A stretch of DNA of 64,000 nt from Platanthera guangdongensis (taxonomy: Eukaryota; Streptophyta; Magnoliopsida; Asparagales; Orchidaceae). The stretch is from the NCBI GenBank assembly GCA_039583875.1, contig CM077152.1:23473538-23537537 (forward strand), read 5' to 3'. Below are positions 54,387 through 64,000 of the stretch, piece after piece; within the stretch, counting starts at the first letter, position 1; each line of letters opens with the position of its first letter. Made by a program: the position numbers and the translations under genes. Under the pieces are notes generated by a model, which was not told where the DNA came from, did no database searches, and saw only the letters and a program-made list of their open reading frames with translations.

Positions 54387-56430
54387 TGTAGCAGATCTGC
54401 TTGTTGATGGTGGTACCTACCTCTATTGTGGTGTCTCTTCCCCAAGTTTTAGAGGCCGTGTTGGTGGCTAGCGCTCCACACAATGTTGTGTTAAAATTTT
54501 TGAAGTGAGAATGGAATGGTGCGGGCGGAATTTATTGGGCAGATCGCACAGTCCACAGAGTCCTCTTCGGCCTGACGGATAGCTTTCGGCGGGATGTCGA
54601 TTTCTTCTGCGGTCTGGCTCAGCAAGCACCCTTGGTGATCCGAGCGGTTAGGCGTTGGCGGGCTCAAACGAGTCTTGTTTCATTCTTGGCCCCATGTGGT
54701 TCCCTATCCGATCTCCTCTCTGATTATGCGACTCTTGATGATGGTAGCTATGACTGCCCGAGTCAGAAGATCAGTTTGTGTGGATCAGAAATATTGAAGA
54801 TGTTGTGGTGCAATTAATTAAAAGAAGATACAGATAACCATACTAAACCTTATTTAATAGTGAAATGCAAAAATATCTTGAGTATATCTAGGAATGACAA
54901 ACCTATATTAAATTGGTTATGTTAGGGGATAGTTTTCGCGTTATATCTCAACAAGTGGTATCAGAGCTAGGTTCGTAGGCGGCTAATTGGACATTCGAGA
55001 AATGTTTTGACTGCGATGGGTGACGATTAGGTTCGCTCCCCATCTTTTCAAATCTGACCTCTGAATTAATCAGGTCTCCTAGTCGTGCCGTAGGCAGGGG
55101 CAGATCTAGAGAGGGGGCTCGAAGGACACTGAAACCCCCATTATTTTTCAAAATGGTTAGTGTATTTGAATTTCTCTCGTCGAGACAATGAAATTGATTA
55201 TTTATACTTCAAAAACGGTTGTCAGATGAGGGAGAAACAACTCCGATAAGATGAAAATGTTCAAAAAATTTTGAAAGAAGTTCATGGCTATCCCTTATGT
55301 TTGTTAAAAATTTTAGAACTCAATAACGCATTTAAAAAAAATTATGCATCCTCATTATCAATTTATGCACCCCCATTATTAATTTTTTGGATCCGCTACT
55401 GGCCGTAGGACAACCATGACAGGGAAGAACGTGAATCTCAACAGTGTTTCTTTGAAGAAGTGCGACAGTGACGAGTTTGACCTATGACAGGTGATACTGC
55501 ATGAAATGATCTTGATAACCGCAAATATGTTACAGGGAGGTGATTATCTGTGGGAACACAAGACATGTTCAAATAGGTTTTTGTGTCAGTTAGAGGCAGC
55601 TTATACAGAGACGGATGAAGACGTGAAGACCAGTTTCACTTCTTACCACGCTCACCTTTTTGTACCTGGCCTTAGTGACGATGCTTCAGTATAAGAAGGA
55701 TATAGTGGACTTGGTGTAGGTCACAATCAGAGTGCTATCCAGACAGATGTTAGTGAGTCATACACCTGAGGGCGGTCACATTTTGGCAGCAGGGAATGGG
55801 TAAGGTGAGGCAGTTTGGCAAGAGAGTGAGTGGAGCACGATCTCGATCTGGGCCAAAGGAGGATATGGTATTTTACCAGTGCAGTCACACACGAGGTCGA
55901 GTTCGCAATGTGCAAAGGGACCTCAAGGCCAGGGTGAGGACATGTTGACAGCTTGGTCAGAATGCAAAGTGATGATGTCATCACCATCACTGAGATTAAG
56001 AGCGACACTGGAGGTAGATGTTTGGATTCAGGTGGCTACAGTTGGGTGGCCCGAGGTAGAGCCATGATGGTCGAGTGATGGCGTACCATACTTAAGAGAG
56101 TTGTGTAGCGTGGTAGTTTATACTGGCGATTGAGGACCATAGTCTGTGGTGGTGTGCCCATGTTTTCTGAGGCTGACATAGTGGATTATCATGATGGTGG
56201 AGAGGATCGACCTTCTGAGACTTGGGTTCTACAAGTCAGTTTTTAAGATATATTTTTTTGACGTTCATGGGTTGAGCTAGAGCACAGATGAGTCGACTGG
56301 AATAGGTCGGCTGATGCCTTGGACTGAGGCAGTGCTACATGCAAAGTTGCTTAGTGAAGTTATTGATGTCTGCAGTGAGTGCTTCGTGTAGGTGGTGAAT
56401 ACGGATTCAAGACCAAGGTGATAATTGTTG
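54387..56430 (+). mobile_element. Degraded copia-like relic (unit 4)
   Basis: Starts TGTAGCAGATCTGC. Primer-binding-like TGGTATCAGAGC at 54956-54967. Decayed gag/protease-like traces, then GACCAAGGTGATAAT before TGTTGAATATT at about 56411-56435, which resembles a copia polypurine tract and LTR start. No open gene. Confidence 0.45.
55095..55401. mobile_element. hAT-type MITE, unit 4 copy (exact duplication)
   Basis: 307 bp from CAGGGGCAGATCTAGAG to GGATCCGCTACTG, with a perfect 8-bp GCCGTAGG duplication at 55087-55094 and 55402-55409. The cleanest of the three copies. Confidence 0.85.
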
Positions 56431-58018
56431 AATATTTGATTCAGATCCGAAACTAGTTTGCTTCCCCATTAGGTCTCTTGTGACCTAATGGGAGGATTAT
56501 AAAAATAATTCCTTGCCCCAATTGATTGTGAGCAGGAGCCGTCTAGGAGGATCGCTGTTTGGAGTGAAGTGTCGGCCTCCCTGTTCATGGGAGAATATGA
56601 GTCGTCACGTGAAGGAGATCGTGCTTCCCTTTCTCATGTTGAAGGGAGGAGTCGCCGCCGCCTCGCTCTGGCTGCCGCAAGGGGTAGGATACCACTGTAG
56701 AGGTGTTGTCTGTGGTTGGTGGTGCTGTAACATTTTTGCGGCGGAGCCAGTGCCTTTGGTGTCGATCTCGCCTTTGCCACCTTGTTTCTTCCTCCTATGA
56801 GGAAACCTCGACGCATCCCCCAGCTGCCTTGTAGATTTAGTCACCGGTCTTAGAGAAGAGGGTCTTTGACGGTCTTGGAGGATGTGTACGTGGTGGTGGG
56901 GAGTTAGTCGGCTTCACGGTCAGGACCTTTGGTTGCGGTGTTTTAAAGAGAGGATCTGGACCTGACTTGTTGGCTTAATCAGCATTAAAGTTGATGCGGT
57001 GGGCGGGCGTGGTGGCGAAGTCATGCAGGAGTGCAGTGTGGCCTTGACGATGTTTCTCTCCCGTGGTGGGGATTGGTGTCAATGGCGTGCTCGAGTTTAG
57101 TTGGCCTTGACAGTGCTTCTTCTTTGGTGGTTATCTCAAAGAGTGTTTTTTTCCAGAAATTCCGAAGAAGCTATAAGTAAAGAAGAAAATGAACTTGACA
57201 AAAACAAAATTGGTTGCACTTATCTCAACTAGATTTATATATATCATCTCTACAAAAATTCATTAAATCAGTTAGCTATCACGTCATGTTTCTCCTCTTC
57301 AAATAAAAAAAATTAAACGTCATCACATTTTTGGATCCTTTTCTCCCTTATTCGGACACGATTTTTGACGTATATATAGTCAAAATTCACTGGCTCGACC
57401 AGAATAATCCAAATTCACCATCTGTTTTATCAAAAAATTTGGGCGGGGCCCGGGCCCCCACAGCCCCCGTAGGTCTACCTCAACGCTTGATCACATTCTG
57501 GCTTGCTTCCCGCATATGCCATCAGAAGTTGTTGCATTTGCAATACTATATATTTTATAATAACTGAAGTGCAATTAGCGCTTTTCGGTTTAGGATAATT
57601 AATGCAATTTATGCTTTAAAATAATTAAAAATATATTAAAATAGGACTTAAATAAAAATTTCTTGTATATTATCGTTGTTAATTTGTCATTATTAATTAG
57701 TAATTTAAATGAACCGTGTCATTAACGATATGATATATTTCAAAGCTGTGATATTACTTCAAGATTCGTGAGACTTTGAAATAATTTTAAAAAAGAATTT
57801 GTTTTAATGTCCGCCTGAACCCTCAATGAGGATATAAATTAATAAAATACTTACTCAATTATTTATTTATTATAGATAAAATTATGCGACAGCATAATAG
57901 TTCTCCACCAACGTACGCACAGCTTTGATGGACTAATTTAGCAATTAATCATAATGATGATGTTTAAGCACGAGCCTTCGTTTGATGAAGCATTAATTAA
58001 GCACCTCAATTTCTCCTC
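56431..58018. other. Unit 4 tail and promoter region of copy 5
   Basis: Same layout as 35485-37680 without the word insertion. A deletion near 57655 removes about 150 bp present in units 3 and 4. No gene seen. Confidence 0.5.
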
Positions 58019-58026
58019 TATAAATA
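58019..58026 (+). promoter_or_regulatory. TATA box of kiwellin copy 5
   Basis: TATAAATA, 73 bp before the ATG. Confidence 0.7.
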
Positions 58027-58565
58027 GTTGGCCATTCAGTGGTAGAACATAATAAATTAAGTTGTAAAATCTAATCAGAGCTCAGAGAAAAATGGCCAAA
58101 GCACTCTTCCCAGTGTTTGTGTTATCGAGTTTAGAACTTTCTTTTTGCATGCGCTACACTCCTCTTCTAGGACAGTGCGGCCCGAGCGGTTATCTTCACG
58201 GTAGGACTGAGAATTGTAACAAGGAGAACAACTCTGACTGTTGCAAGGGTGGTCAAGAGTACCCACAATATCATTGCTCCCCAGCAATTACCGGTGAAAC
58301 ACATGCAACAATGACTATCAATAGTTTTGCCAAAGGGGGAGATGGTGGCGGCCCTTCAGAGTGTGATGGCAATTATCACAGCGATGAGGAGAAGGTGGTG
58401 GCACTATCGACTGGCTGGTACAATCATGGGAGCAGGTGCTTGAAACATATTAGGATCAACGCCAATGGAAGATCTTTGTTGGCCAAAGTTGTGGATGAGT
58501 GCGACTCAGTAAATGGTTGCGACTATACTCATGACTTTCAACCTCCGTGCCGTAACAATATCGTC

Positions 58566-59614
58566 TGTTATGTTTTATGATGCTCCACCGGACCGGTCCA
58601 GCCGGACCGGTCCGGTTCTGTTATTTGATTATATATAGACTTGCACAGGAAGAAAGAGTAGAACCCGATCCAGATATCCCCGATCTTTTCTCCTATCCCT
58701 AACACAGAGCGGACGGCGGCATCGGGGAGGCGGCATCACGAGCGGATCGCGATCGGTAGGAGCCGGCAGCTTCGGAGCAATCGCCGACGGCATCGTGCGC
58801 TAGTGGTGGCGGCGGCTTCGGCAGGGAGGAAGCAGCAGCGGCGGCGGCGGGCTCTCCAGCGAAGGCCGACGGTTCTTCTAGGGCAGCTTCTCCTTCGGCG
58901 ACGACAAGATCGAGGGCGGCCTCCTTCTGCGGCGGCATAGGGCCCGATCTTGGGCTTCTCCTCCAGCAATAGAGTTCGGCGGTTCTTCTCCGGCAAGAGA
59001 TCGGGGTTTATACCCGATCTACAGTTCCTTCCGCGACGGCCGGTGGTTTCCAGAGTTTCTTCTCCGGCGACAGCAGCGCAGCGGCAAGCCCGGTATAGGG
59101 CTACCTTCTCCGGCGATCTTGCAGATCCGTCAGCGGCAAGAACGACAAAGAAAAGGAAGAAGAGGTGAGCGGCGGGCTTGCCTTCTCCGGCGGCGACTTC
59201 GGAGATCCGCCGACGGCAGCAGCGGCGGCAGCCCGTCCGGTGCTCCATTCTTCAGTGACAGCACCGATCAGAGGAGGAGGACAGCAGTGCCTAGGGGAGT
59301 TTTCTTCCCTCAATTTTTTCCTTTGTTGTTCTTGTTTTTCCTATACTAGGTTAGTGTCGATCCGTTCAGGATCGTTGAGTGGCTGTGTTGTAATCGGATT
59401 GGTTTTTTTTCGATTAGTGGATCCGGCGCGCTCTCCCCGTGGATGTAGGAGCTTAACTCCGAACCACATATATCTCTTGTCGTCTGTGTTTTTTCTGTGT
59501 TTTGGAAACTCGAAATGTGTTTGGTGCGCGCCATTATTTGCTCAATATTTTTGCTTCCGTTGCTATTGTCCGCGACGAGTTCCGTACTCGCGGGCAGGTG
59601 CCATTTGCACAACA
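58566..59614 (+). repeat. 5' LTR of the copia-type element
   Basis: From TGTTATGTTTTATGATGC to TTTGCACAACA. A 12-bp inverted repeat CCGGACCGGTCC / GGACCGGTCCGG lies 22 bp from the start. A GC-rich middle of GGCGGC words is followed by a T-rich stretch. Confidence 0.92.
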
Positions 59615-59616
59615 AT

Positions 59617-59628
59617 TGGTATCAGAGG
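59617..59628 (+). promoter_or_regulatory. Primer-binding site of the copia-type element
   Basis: TGGTATCAGAGG, 11 of 12 bases complementary to the initiator methionine tRNA 3' end, two bases after the LTR. Confidence 0.85.
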
Positions 59629-59660
59629 GAGGTTCGACCTTCGGACCAGTGAGCAAATTC

Positions 59661-60825
59661 AATGGCGGCCAAATTCGAGGTTCCAAAATACGATGGGCGG
59701 ATCGATTTCGGTCTTTGGCAAAAGCGCATAAAGGCCGTACTCGTTCAGCAGGGTCTTCACAAGGCACTCTTGGAAAGGAGAAGGCTAAGGTGAAAGACGA
59801 CGACGAGTGGGATGAGCTGGACCTCAAGGCCATCAGCACCATACAGCTGTGTTTGGCAGACGAGGTCATGTACAACGTTATCGAGGCGGAAACTACGGTG
59901 GACTTGTGGAGGAAGCTCGAGGAGCTCTACATGTCCAGGTCGCTCACAAACAAGCTGTACGTGAAGAAGCAGTTGTACAGCTTGAGGATGTCCGAGGGAA
60001 CGCAGTTGTTGGACCATATTGAATGTGTTCAACAAGCTGGTATCCCAGTTGCGGAGTATGGATGTGAAGGTCGAGGAGGAAGATCAGGCTCTTCTCCTCT
60101 TGTCCTCACTCCCGAGGTCGTTCGATCATTTAGTTACCACCATGTTGTATGGGAGGGATACCCTTAAGATGGAGGAAGTCGTGACGATGCTTCTCTCTAA
60201 TGAGAAGAGGAGCAGTTCCGGATCGAGTGCGAGCGAGGGTCTGCTCGTGAAGAGCAGAGACCCATCCCAAGGGAGATCGAGAGGGGGAGGCAAGGAGGAT
60301 GATCGACCTAGGTCCAGGGGTAGATGTTACTACTGCAAGGAGGAGGGACATTGGAAGGCCAACTGCCCAGTGAGGAAACTCAAGGGCAAAGAATCTGTGC
60401 CTCAGCAGGCTACAGTGGCATCCGAGTGCGTGAGTGATGATGACGTTCTGCACGTTTCACAAAGCCGCGACGTGGTAGTCGGGACCACAGATTCCTGGAT
60501 CATGGATACAGGATGTTCGTTCAACATGTGCCCGAACATTGAATGGTTCTCCAGTATTAGGCACTGTGGAGGTGGTCGTGTTCGGATGGGGAACCGGTCA
60601 GAGTGCGAGATATCGGGAGTCGGGAGCATCAGGATTAGGATGTTCGATGGAGTGGTTAGGACCCTCACCGACGTTCGATATGTGCCCGAGTTGAGGAAGA
60701 GCTTGCTTTCTCTAGGCACTCTGGAGGCTGCCGGGTATTCTTATACCAGTAGCAGCGGGTATTTGGAGGTCAGGAGAGGCGCACAGACAGTCTTGAGAGG
60801 AGGAGCGTTCAGGATCGCTCTATAG
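59661..60825 (+). pseudogene. Copia-type gag and partial protease, frameshifted
   Basis: Starts MAAKFEVPKYDGRIDFGLW at 59661. Frame changes occur near 59780 and near 60020. Gag helix pieces follow (AISTIQLCLADEVMYNVIEA, LWRKLEELYMSRSLTNKLYV), then ALLLLSSLPRSFDHLVTTML, a CCHC knuckle CYYCKEEGHWKANC (about 60330) and the protease start WIMDTGCSFNMCP with the DTG active site (about 60500). It ends with a GAG-pre-integrase-like stretch (VRYVPELRKSLLSLGTLEAA) and a stop at 60825. No integrase core follows. Confidence 0.85.
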
Positions 60826-61501
60826 ACTGATTGGCACCACGATTGCCCGGGGAGATGCGAGGAGAGAGGTCAAACCGTCTCTCGAGCTACAGGATACGGT
60901 AGCGTATGCATTTCAGGCGATCTCCTCAGATCGCGATTCCTTCGATAGAGCTTTAGAGAGCAGAGACCGTTCTCAGCGAAAAGCTAGGAAGGACCAGCGG
61001 AGGAGCGGGGCAGGATTCGTGGCAAGGGCGTGTGCACGGAGAGAGGACCTTGGCGGAGGTAGAATCTTCGCAGCCGTAGAGGAGACGGGTAGAGAGTCAT
61101 CTCAGGAGTACCACAGACACCGCGAGAGGAGCCATCAGGCTCAGAGGTCTCACCGAGGAACTTAGGATCACTCAGGAGAAGGTGGAGTTGCACAGTGAGA
61201 GTTCGAGTGCGATTCGTCTTGCAGTAGACCCGGTCTATCGTGCAAGGACGAAGCACGTCGACTGCGTCACCGGGAGTTGAGGAGTTCGCTCGAGGTGGAG
61301 GCGTGATATTGCGGGAGATTCCTACGGAGGAATGCGTTCCGAGCATGCGGGAGAAATCAGTGAGGCGAGTCAAGTTTGACTTGACTCAGACTGCTGCACG
61401 TTGATCGTGCCGGCCCCAGGGAGAGGGGGCTTGTAGTCGCCAGTAGGGGGTCTGCGTGTTTTTAGGCGATATTCGTGTTCGTGGAGCATCAAGGTGGAGA
61501 T
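60826..61501. other. Non-coding internal region and polypurine tract
   Basis: No protein family recognised in any frame; the usual integrase, RT and RNase H are absent. It ends AAGGTGGAGAT directly before the 3' LTR, the typical copia polypurine tract. Confidence 0.65.
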
Positions 61502-62539
61502 TGTTATGTTTTATGATGCTCCACCGGACCGGTCCAGCCGGACCGGTCCGGTTCTGTTATTTGATTATATATAGACTTGCACAGGAAGAAAGAGTAGAAC
61601 CCGATCCAGATATCCCCGATCTTTTCTCCTATCCCTAACACAGAGCGGACGTCGGCATCGGGGAGGCGGCATCACGAGCGGCATCGCGATCGGTAGGAGC
61701 CGGCAGCTTCGGAGCAATCGCCGGCGACATCGTGCGCTAGTGGTGGCGGCGGCTTCGGCAGGGAGGAAGAGCAGCGGCGGGCTCTCCAGCGAAGGCCGAC
61801 GGTTCCTAGGGCAGCTTCTCCTTCGGCGACGGCAAGATCGAGGGCGGCCTCCTTCTGCGGCGGCATAGGGCCCGATCTTGGGCTCTCCTCCAGCAATAGA
61901 GTTCGGCGGTTCTTCTCCGGCAAGAGATCGGGGTTATACCCGATCTACAGTCCTTTCCGGCGACGGCCGGTGTTTCCAGAGTTTCTTCTCCGCGACAGCA
62001 GCGCAGCGGCAAGCCCAGTATAGGGCTACCTTCTCCGGCGATCTTGCAGATCCGGCAGCGGCAAGAACGGCAAAGAAAAGAAGAAGAGGTGAGCGGCGGG
62101 CTTGCCTTCTCCGGCGGCGACTTCGGAGATCCGCCGACGGCAGCAGCGGCGGCAGCCCGGTCCGGTGCTCCATTCTTCAGTGACAGCACCGATCAGAGGA
62201 GGAGGACAGCAGTGCCTAGGGGAGTTTTCTTCCCTCAATTTTTTCCTTTGTTGTTCTTGTTTTTCCTATACTAGGTTAGTGTCGATCCGTTCAGGATCGT
62301 TGAGTGGCTGTGTTGTAATCGGATTGGTTTTTTTTCGATTAGTGGATCCGGCGCGCTCTCCCCGTGGATGTAGGAGCTTAACTCCAAACCACGTATATCT
62401 CTTGTCGTCTGTGTTTTTTCTGTGTTTTGGAAACTCGAACTGTGTTTGGTGCGCGCCATTATTTGCTCAATATTTTTGCTTCCGTTGCTATTGTCCGCGA
62501 CGAGTTCCGTACTCGCGGGCAGGTGCCATTTGCACAACA
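61502..62539 (+). repeat. 3' LTR of the copia-type element
   Basis: Near-identical to the 5' LTR; differences are a few small indels and substitutions. Confidence 0.92.
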
Positions 62540-62631
62540 TATCGTCGACGCCTCTCCCGCGGTATGGAAAGCATTAGATATCCCAAAAGGATGATATTGG
62601 GGACTACCAAATAACATGGTCTATGGCTTAA

Positions 62632-63147
62632 ATACATAACTCTCGGTGCTTATAAGTTATATGTGTGTATATTTTGCATATATATGTACATGTTTTATAA
62701 ATCCATTTCTACGATCCATTGTGATTCGATGTTGTATTTTCCACATCTCATTTCCAATCCTATCTTATGTATGTCTATTGTCTATATTTGTATATATTTA
62801 TTCATTTAAGTAGTTATATCTCTCTTTATGTCTGTCTACTTTAAATCTCAAGCATAAATATAAATTTGTCAAACTTCACCAAAACATATATAGAGTTAAT
62901 TTTATCTACTTCTAATAGTTTTTGGCTGTCAATTATGAATGAATTAGGTGTAAAAACAGTGTCAATAATTTTTGCAAAAGAAGAAAATATATGGCTACGA
63001 GATTTCTATTCATAGTACGTGCTATTATAATTCTATATACTCAAAATTTGTTAGGGTTAAGTCGTCTAATTCATTTTTGAATTCCATTCCTCATGCTTTC
63101 TTAGAATTTGAAAATTCAAAACCTTCTCTAAATGTATTCAAATAAAT
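62632..63147. other. 3' flank of kiwellin copy 5
   Basis: Collinear with the other trailers up to about 62845 (CTACTTTAAAT), then unrelated AT-rich sequence. No gene seen. Confidence 0.5.
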
Positions 63148-63258
63148 TGCAATGACAAGAGAATGACTCTTTGTACTGCAAATATGGTGATGACTGATGA
63201 CTACTCTCAATATGTTTGCTCCCCACCAATTACAGGTGAAATAAGTGCAACTATTATT
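63148..63258 (+). pseudogene. Kiwellin relic, sixth copy
   Basis: The plus strand resembles the middle of the kiwellin gene: ACAAGAGAATGACTCT aligns with AACAAGGAGAATGACTCT, and after it a frame reads DYSQYVCSPPITGEISATI, which aligns with [19 protein letters not shown]. The reading frame is disrupted before this block and nothing else of the gene is recognisable. It is more diverged than copies 1-5, so it is an older paralogue. Confidence 0.6.
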
Positions 63259-63287
63259 GTTTTGGTTCGATTCCATATATAGACATT

Positions 63288-63323
63288 TACACACACACAT
63301 ATATATATATATAGAGAGAGAGA
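63288..63323. repeat. Compound microsatellite (AC)n(AT)n(AG)n
   Basis: Consecutive CA, TA and GA dinucleotide runs. Confidence 0.9.
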
Positions 63324-63384
63324 TATTTTTCCTCCTATTCAAGTTGAGGTAAAAATAGAAAACATAGCCTTTTATATTAGTTGT

Positions 63385-63700
63385 GTAAGTTGAGTTGAGT
63401 CGGCTCGAAAGCTCGATGAGCCGGCTCACGAGCTTTTTTTAATTAAATAATATATAGATTATTAGTATTAAATATTTTAATATATTATAATATTAATATA
63501 ATATTATTAAAATAATAGTTTTATATTATTAACATAATGTTAAGTTCGAGCCGAGCACGAGCTCGAGCTTGAACCGTGCTCGCCGAGCTCGAGCTCGAGC
63601 CTTTTAAAATAGGCTCGTCGAGCTCGAGCTCAAAAAAAGAAGCTCGAGTTCGAGCTTGAGCCAGCTCTTTTTGATGAGCTTGAATTGTTTGCAGCCCTAT
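63385..63700. mobile_element. Palindrome-word insertion, GAGCTCGAGCTC type
   Basis: The interior is built of GAGCTCGAGCTC words around an AT-rich core. The right edge TTTGCAGCCCTA is a terminus often seen in such plant repeats. The left edge is uncertain. Confidence 0.45.
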
Positions 63701-64000
63701 TTTATATATTCTCTTGAATTTTAAAAGGCAACTGTCACCTATATTTTGAGAAATAAAAAATGCCCCTTCTATTCACGTTTAGAAGGCAAGGAGCCGGCTG
63801 AGTAAAAAAAAACCATCTCCCGTGCGCCGTAGAAGGAGAGCTTCCTATGTGTTCGTGAGGAGGAACCGGTCGTGAGGAGATATAGCCGCCCCTGGCCCGT
63901 GTTGAAGGAATGTCGCCGCCGCTGCTGGTTGCCGGTAGTGGGACCCAGTGCGGCAGCATCGGCGTTGTTGATGCCGATCTCGCCTTATTTTTTCCTCCCA
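63701..64000. other. Diverged copy of the unit-tail GC-rich block
   Basis: The last 160 bp (GTTGAAGGAATGTCGCCGCC, then GATGCCGATCTCGCC) resemble 35690-35840 and its counterparts in units 3 and 4, so the repeat family continues past the window. Confidence 0.5.

Larger units (their letters stand above)
52760..57650 (+). repeat. Kiwellin tandem unit 4, least disturbed
   Basis: About 4.9 kb: promoter, intact kiwellin, trailer, copia-like relic with hAT MITE, tail. It serves as the reference unit for the array. Confidence 0.85.
58566..62539 (+). mobile_element. Non-autonomous copia-type LTR element, gag-protease only
   Basis: 3,974 bp with two near-identical LTRs (1049 and 1038 bp), TG...CA ends, a primer-binding site and polypurine tract, and a 7-bp flanking repeat TATCGTC (58559-58565 and 62540-62546). 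The internal region is only 1.9 kb and codes for gag and the start of protease; no integrase or reverse transcriptase motifs are present. It would depend on enzymes from another element. Confidence 0.88.
58092..62631 (+). pseudogene. Kiwellin copy 5, split by a copia-type LTR element
   Basis: The reading frame is normal from [19 protein letters not shown] through PPCRNNIV (codon 158, ending at 58565), then enters the LTR and stops after four foreign residues (58580). The missing 3' end lies at 62540-62631, beginning with the duplicated TATCGTC and ending in GCTTAA. That 3' piece also carries one extra A (AAAAGG for AAAGG), so even without the insertion the last codons would be out of frame. 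The product would be 162 aa, lacking the final beta strand region. Confidence 0.9.

Noticed and set aside
58699..59350. Alanine/arginine-rich frames in the copia-type LTR
   Set aside because: They are translations of GGCGGC-rich LTR sequence, and appear on both strands and in all frames.

Overview
This is a stretch of plant nuclear genome, almost certainly a flowering plant and probably a eudicot. It is AT-rich and densely packed with plant-type transposons (Ty3/gypsy chromovirus, Ty1/copia, CACTA/En-Spm, hAT and MITEs). It also holds recognisable pieces of plant genes (TOPLESS, casein kinase 2 alpha, SEC10, IQD) and a tandem family of kiwellin / ripening-related secreted protein genes. I cannot name the species. 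A run of exactly 500 N (4967-5466) is an assembly gap.

Left part (1-9.1 kb): a mosaic of broken gene fragments, all on the minus strand. From right to left these are TOPLESS WD40 exons, casein kinase 2 alpha 3' exons, a TOPLESS C-terminal exon, SEC10 exons, a copia 3' fragment and an IQD31/32-like 3' part. None is a complete gene. Same-strand fragments of unrelated genes suggest transposon-mediated capture, but no capturing element's ends could be fixed.

9.7-17.9 kb: a CACTA (En/Spm) element read on the minus strand. It has a TNP2-type transposase gene with no visible breaks and a second Ptta/En/Spm-type gene whose 210-nt exon is repeated four times in tandem. The right terminus has subterminal repeats and ends in CTAGTAGTG. 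No left terminus was found in the window.

17.9-62.9 kb: a kiwellin cluster with five copies (starts 19435, 27746, 37760, 53218, 58092). Copies 1 and 4 are intact. Copy 2 has a nonsense codon, copy 3 a frameshift, and copy 5 is split by a copia-type LTR element. Start-to-start spacing for copies 2-5 reduces to about 4.9-5.0 kb once younger insertions are subtracted, so this is a tandem array of ~5 kb units later expanded by transposons: a hAT (31345-35439), a chromovirus (40616-51058), the copia-type element (58566-62539), MITEs and odd palindrome-word insertions. A degraded sixth kiwellin piece lies near 63.15-63.26 kb.

The most unusual signals are: three hairpins with an identical 12-nt loop but different, fully paired stems in the chromovirus leader; a foldback MITE inserted right behind the TATA box of kiwellin copy 2; insertions built from a repeated palindromic word that differs between elements; the fourfold symmetric exon in the CACTA gene; and a gag-protease-only copia-type element with near-identical LTRs.
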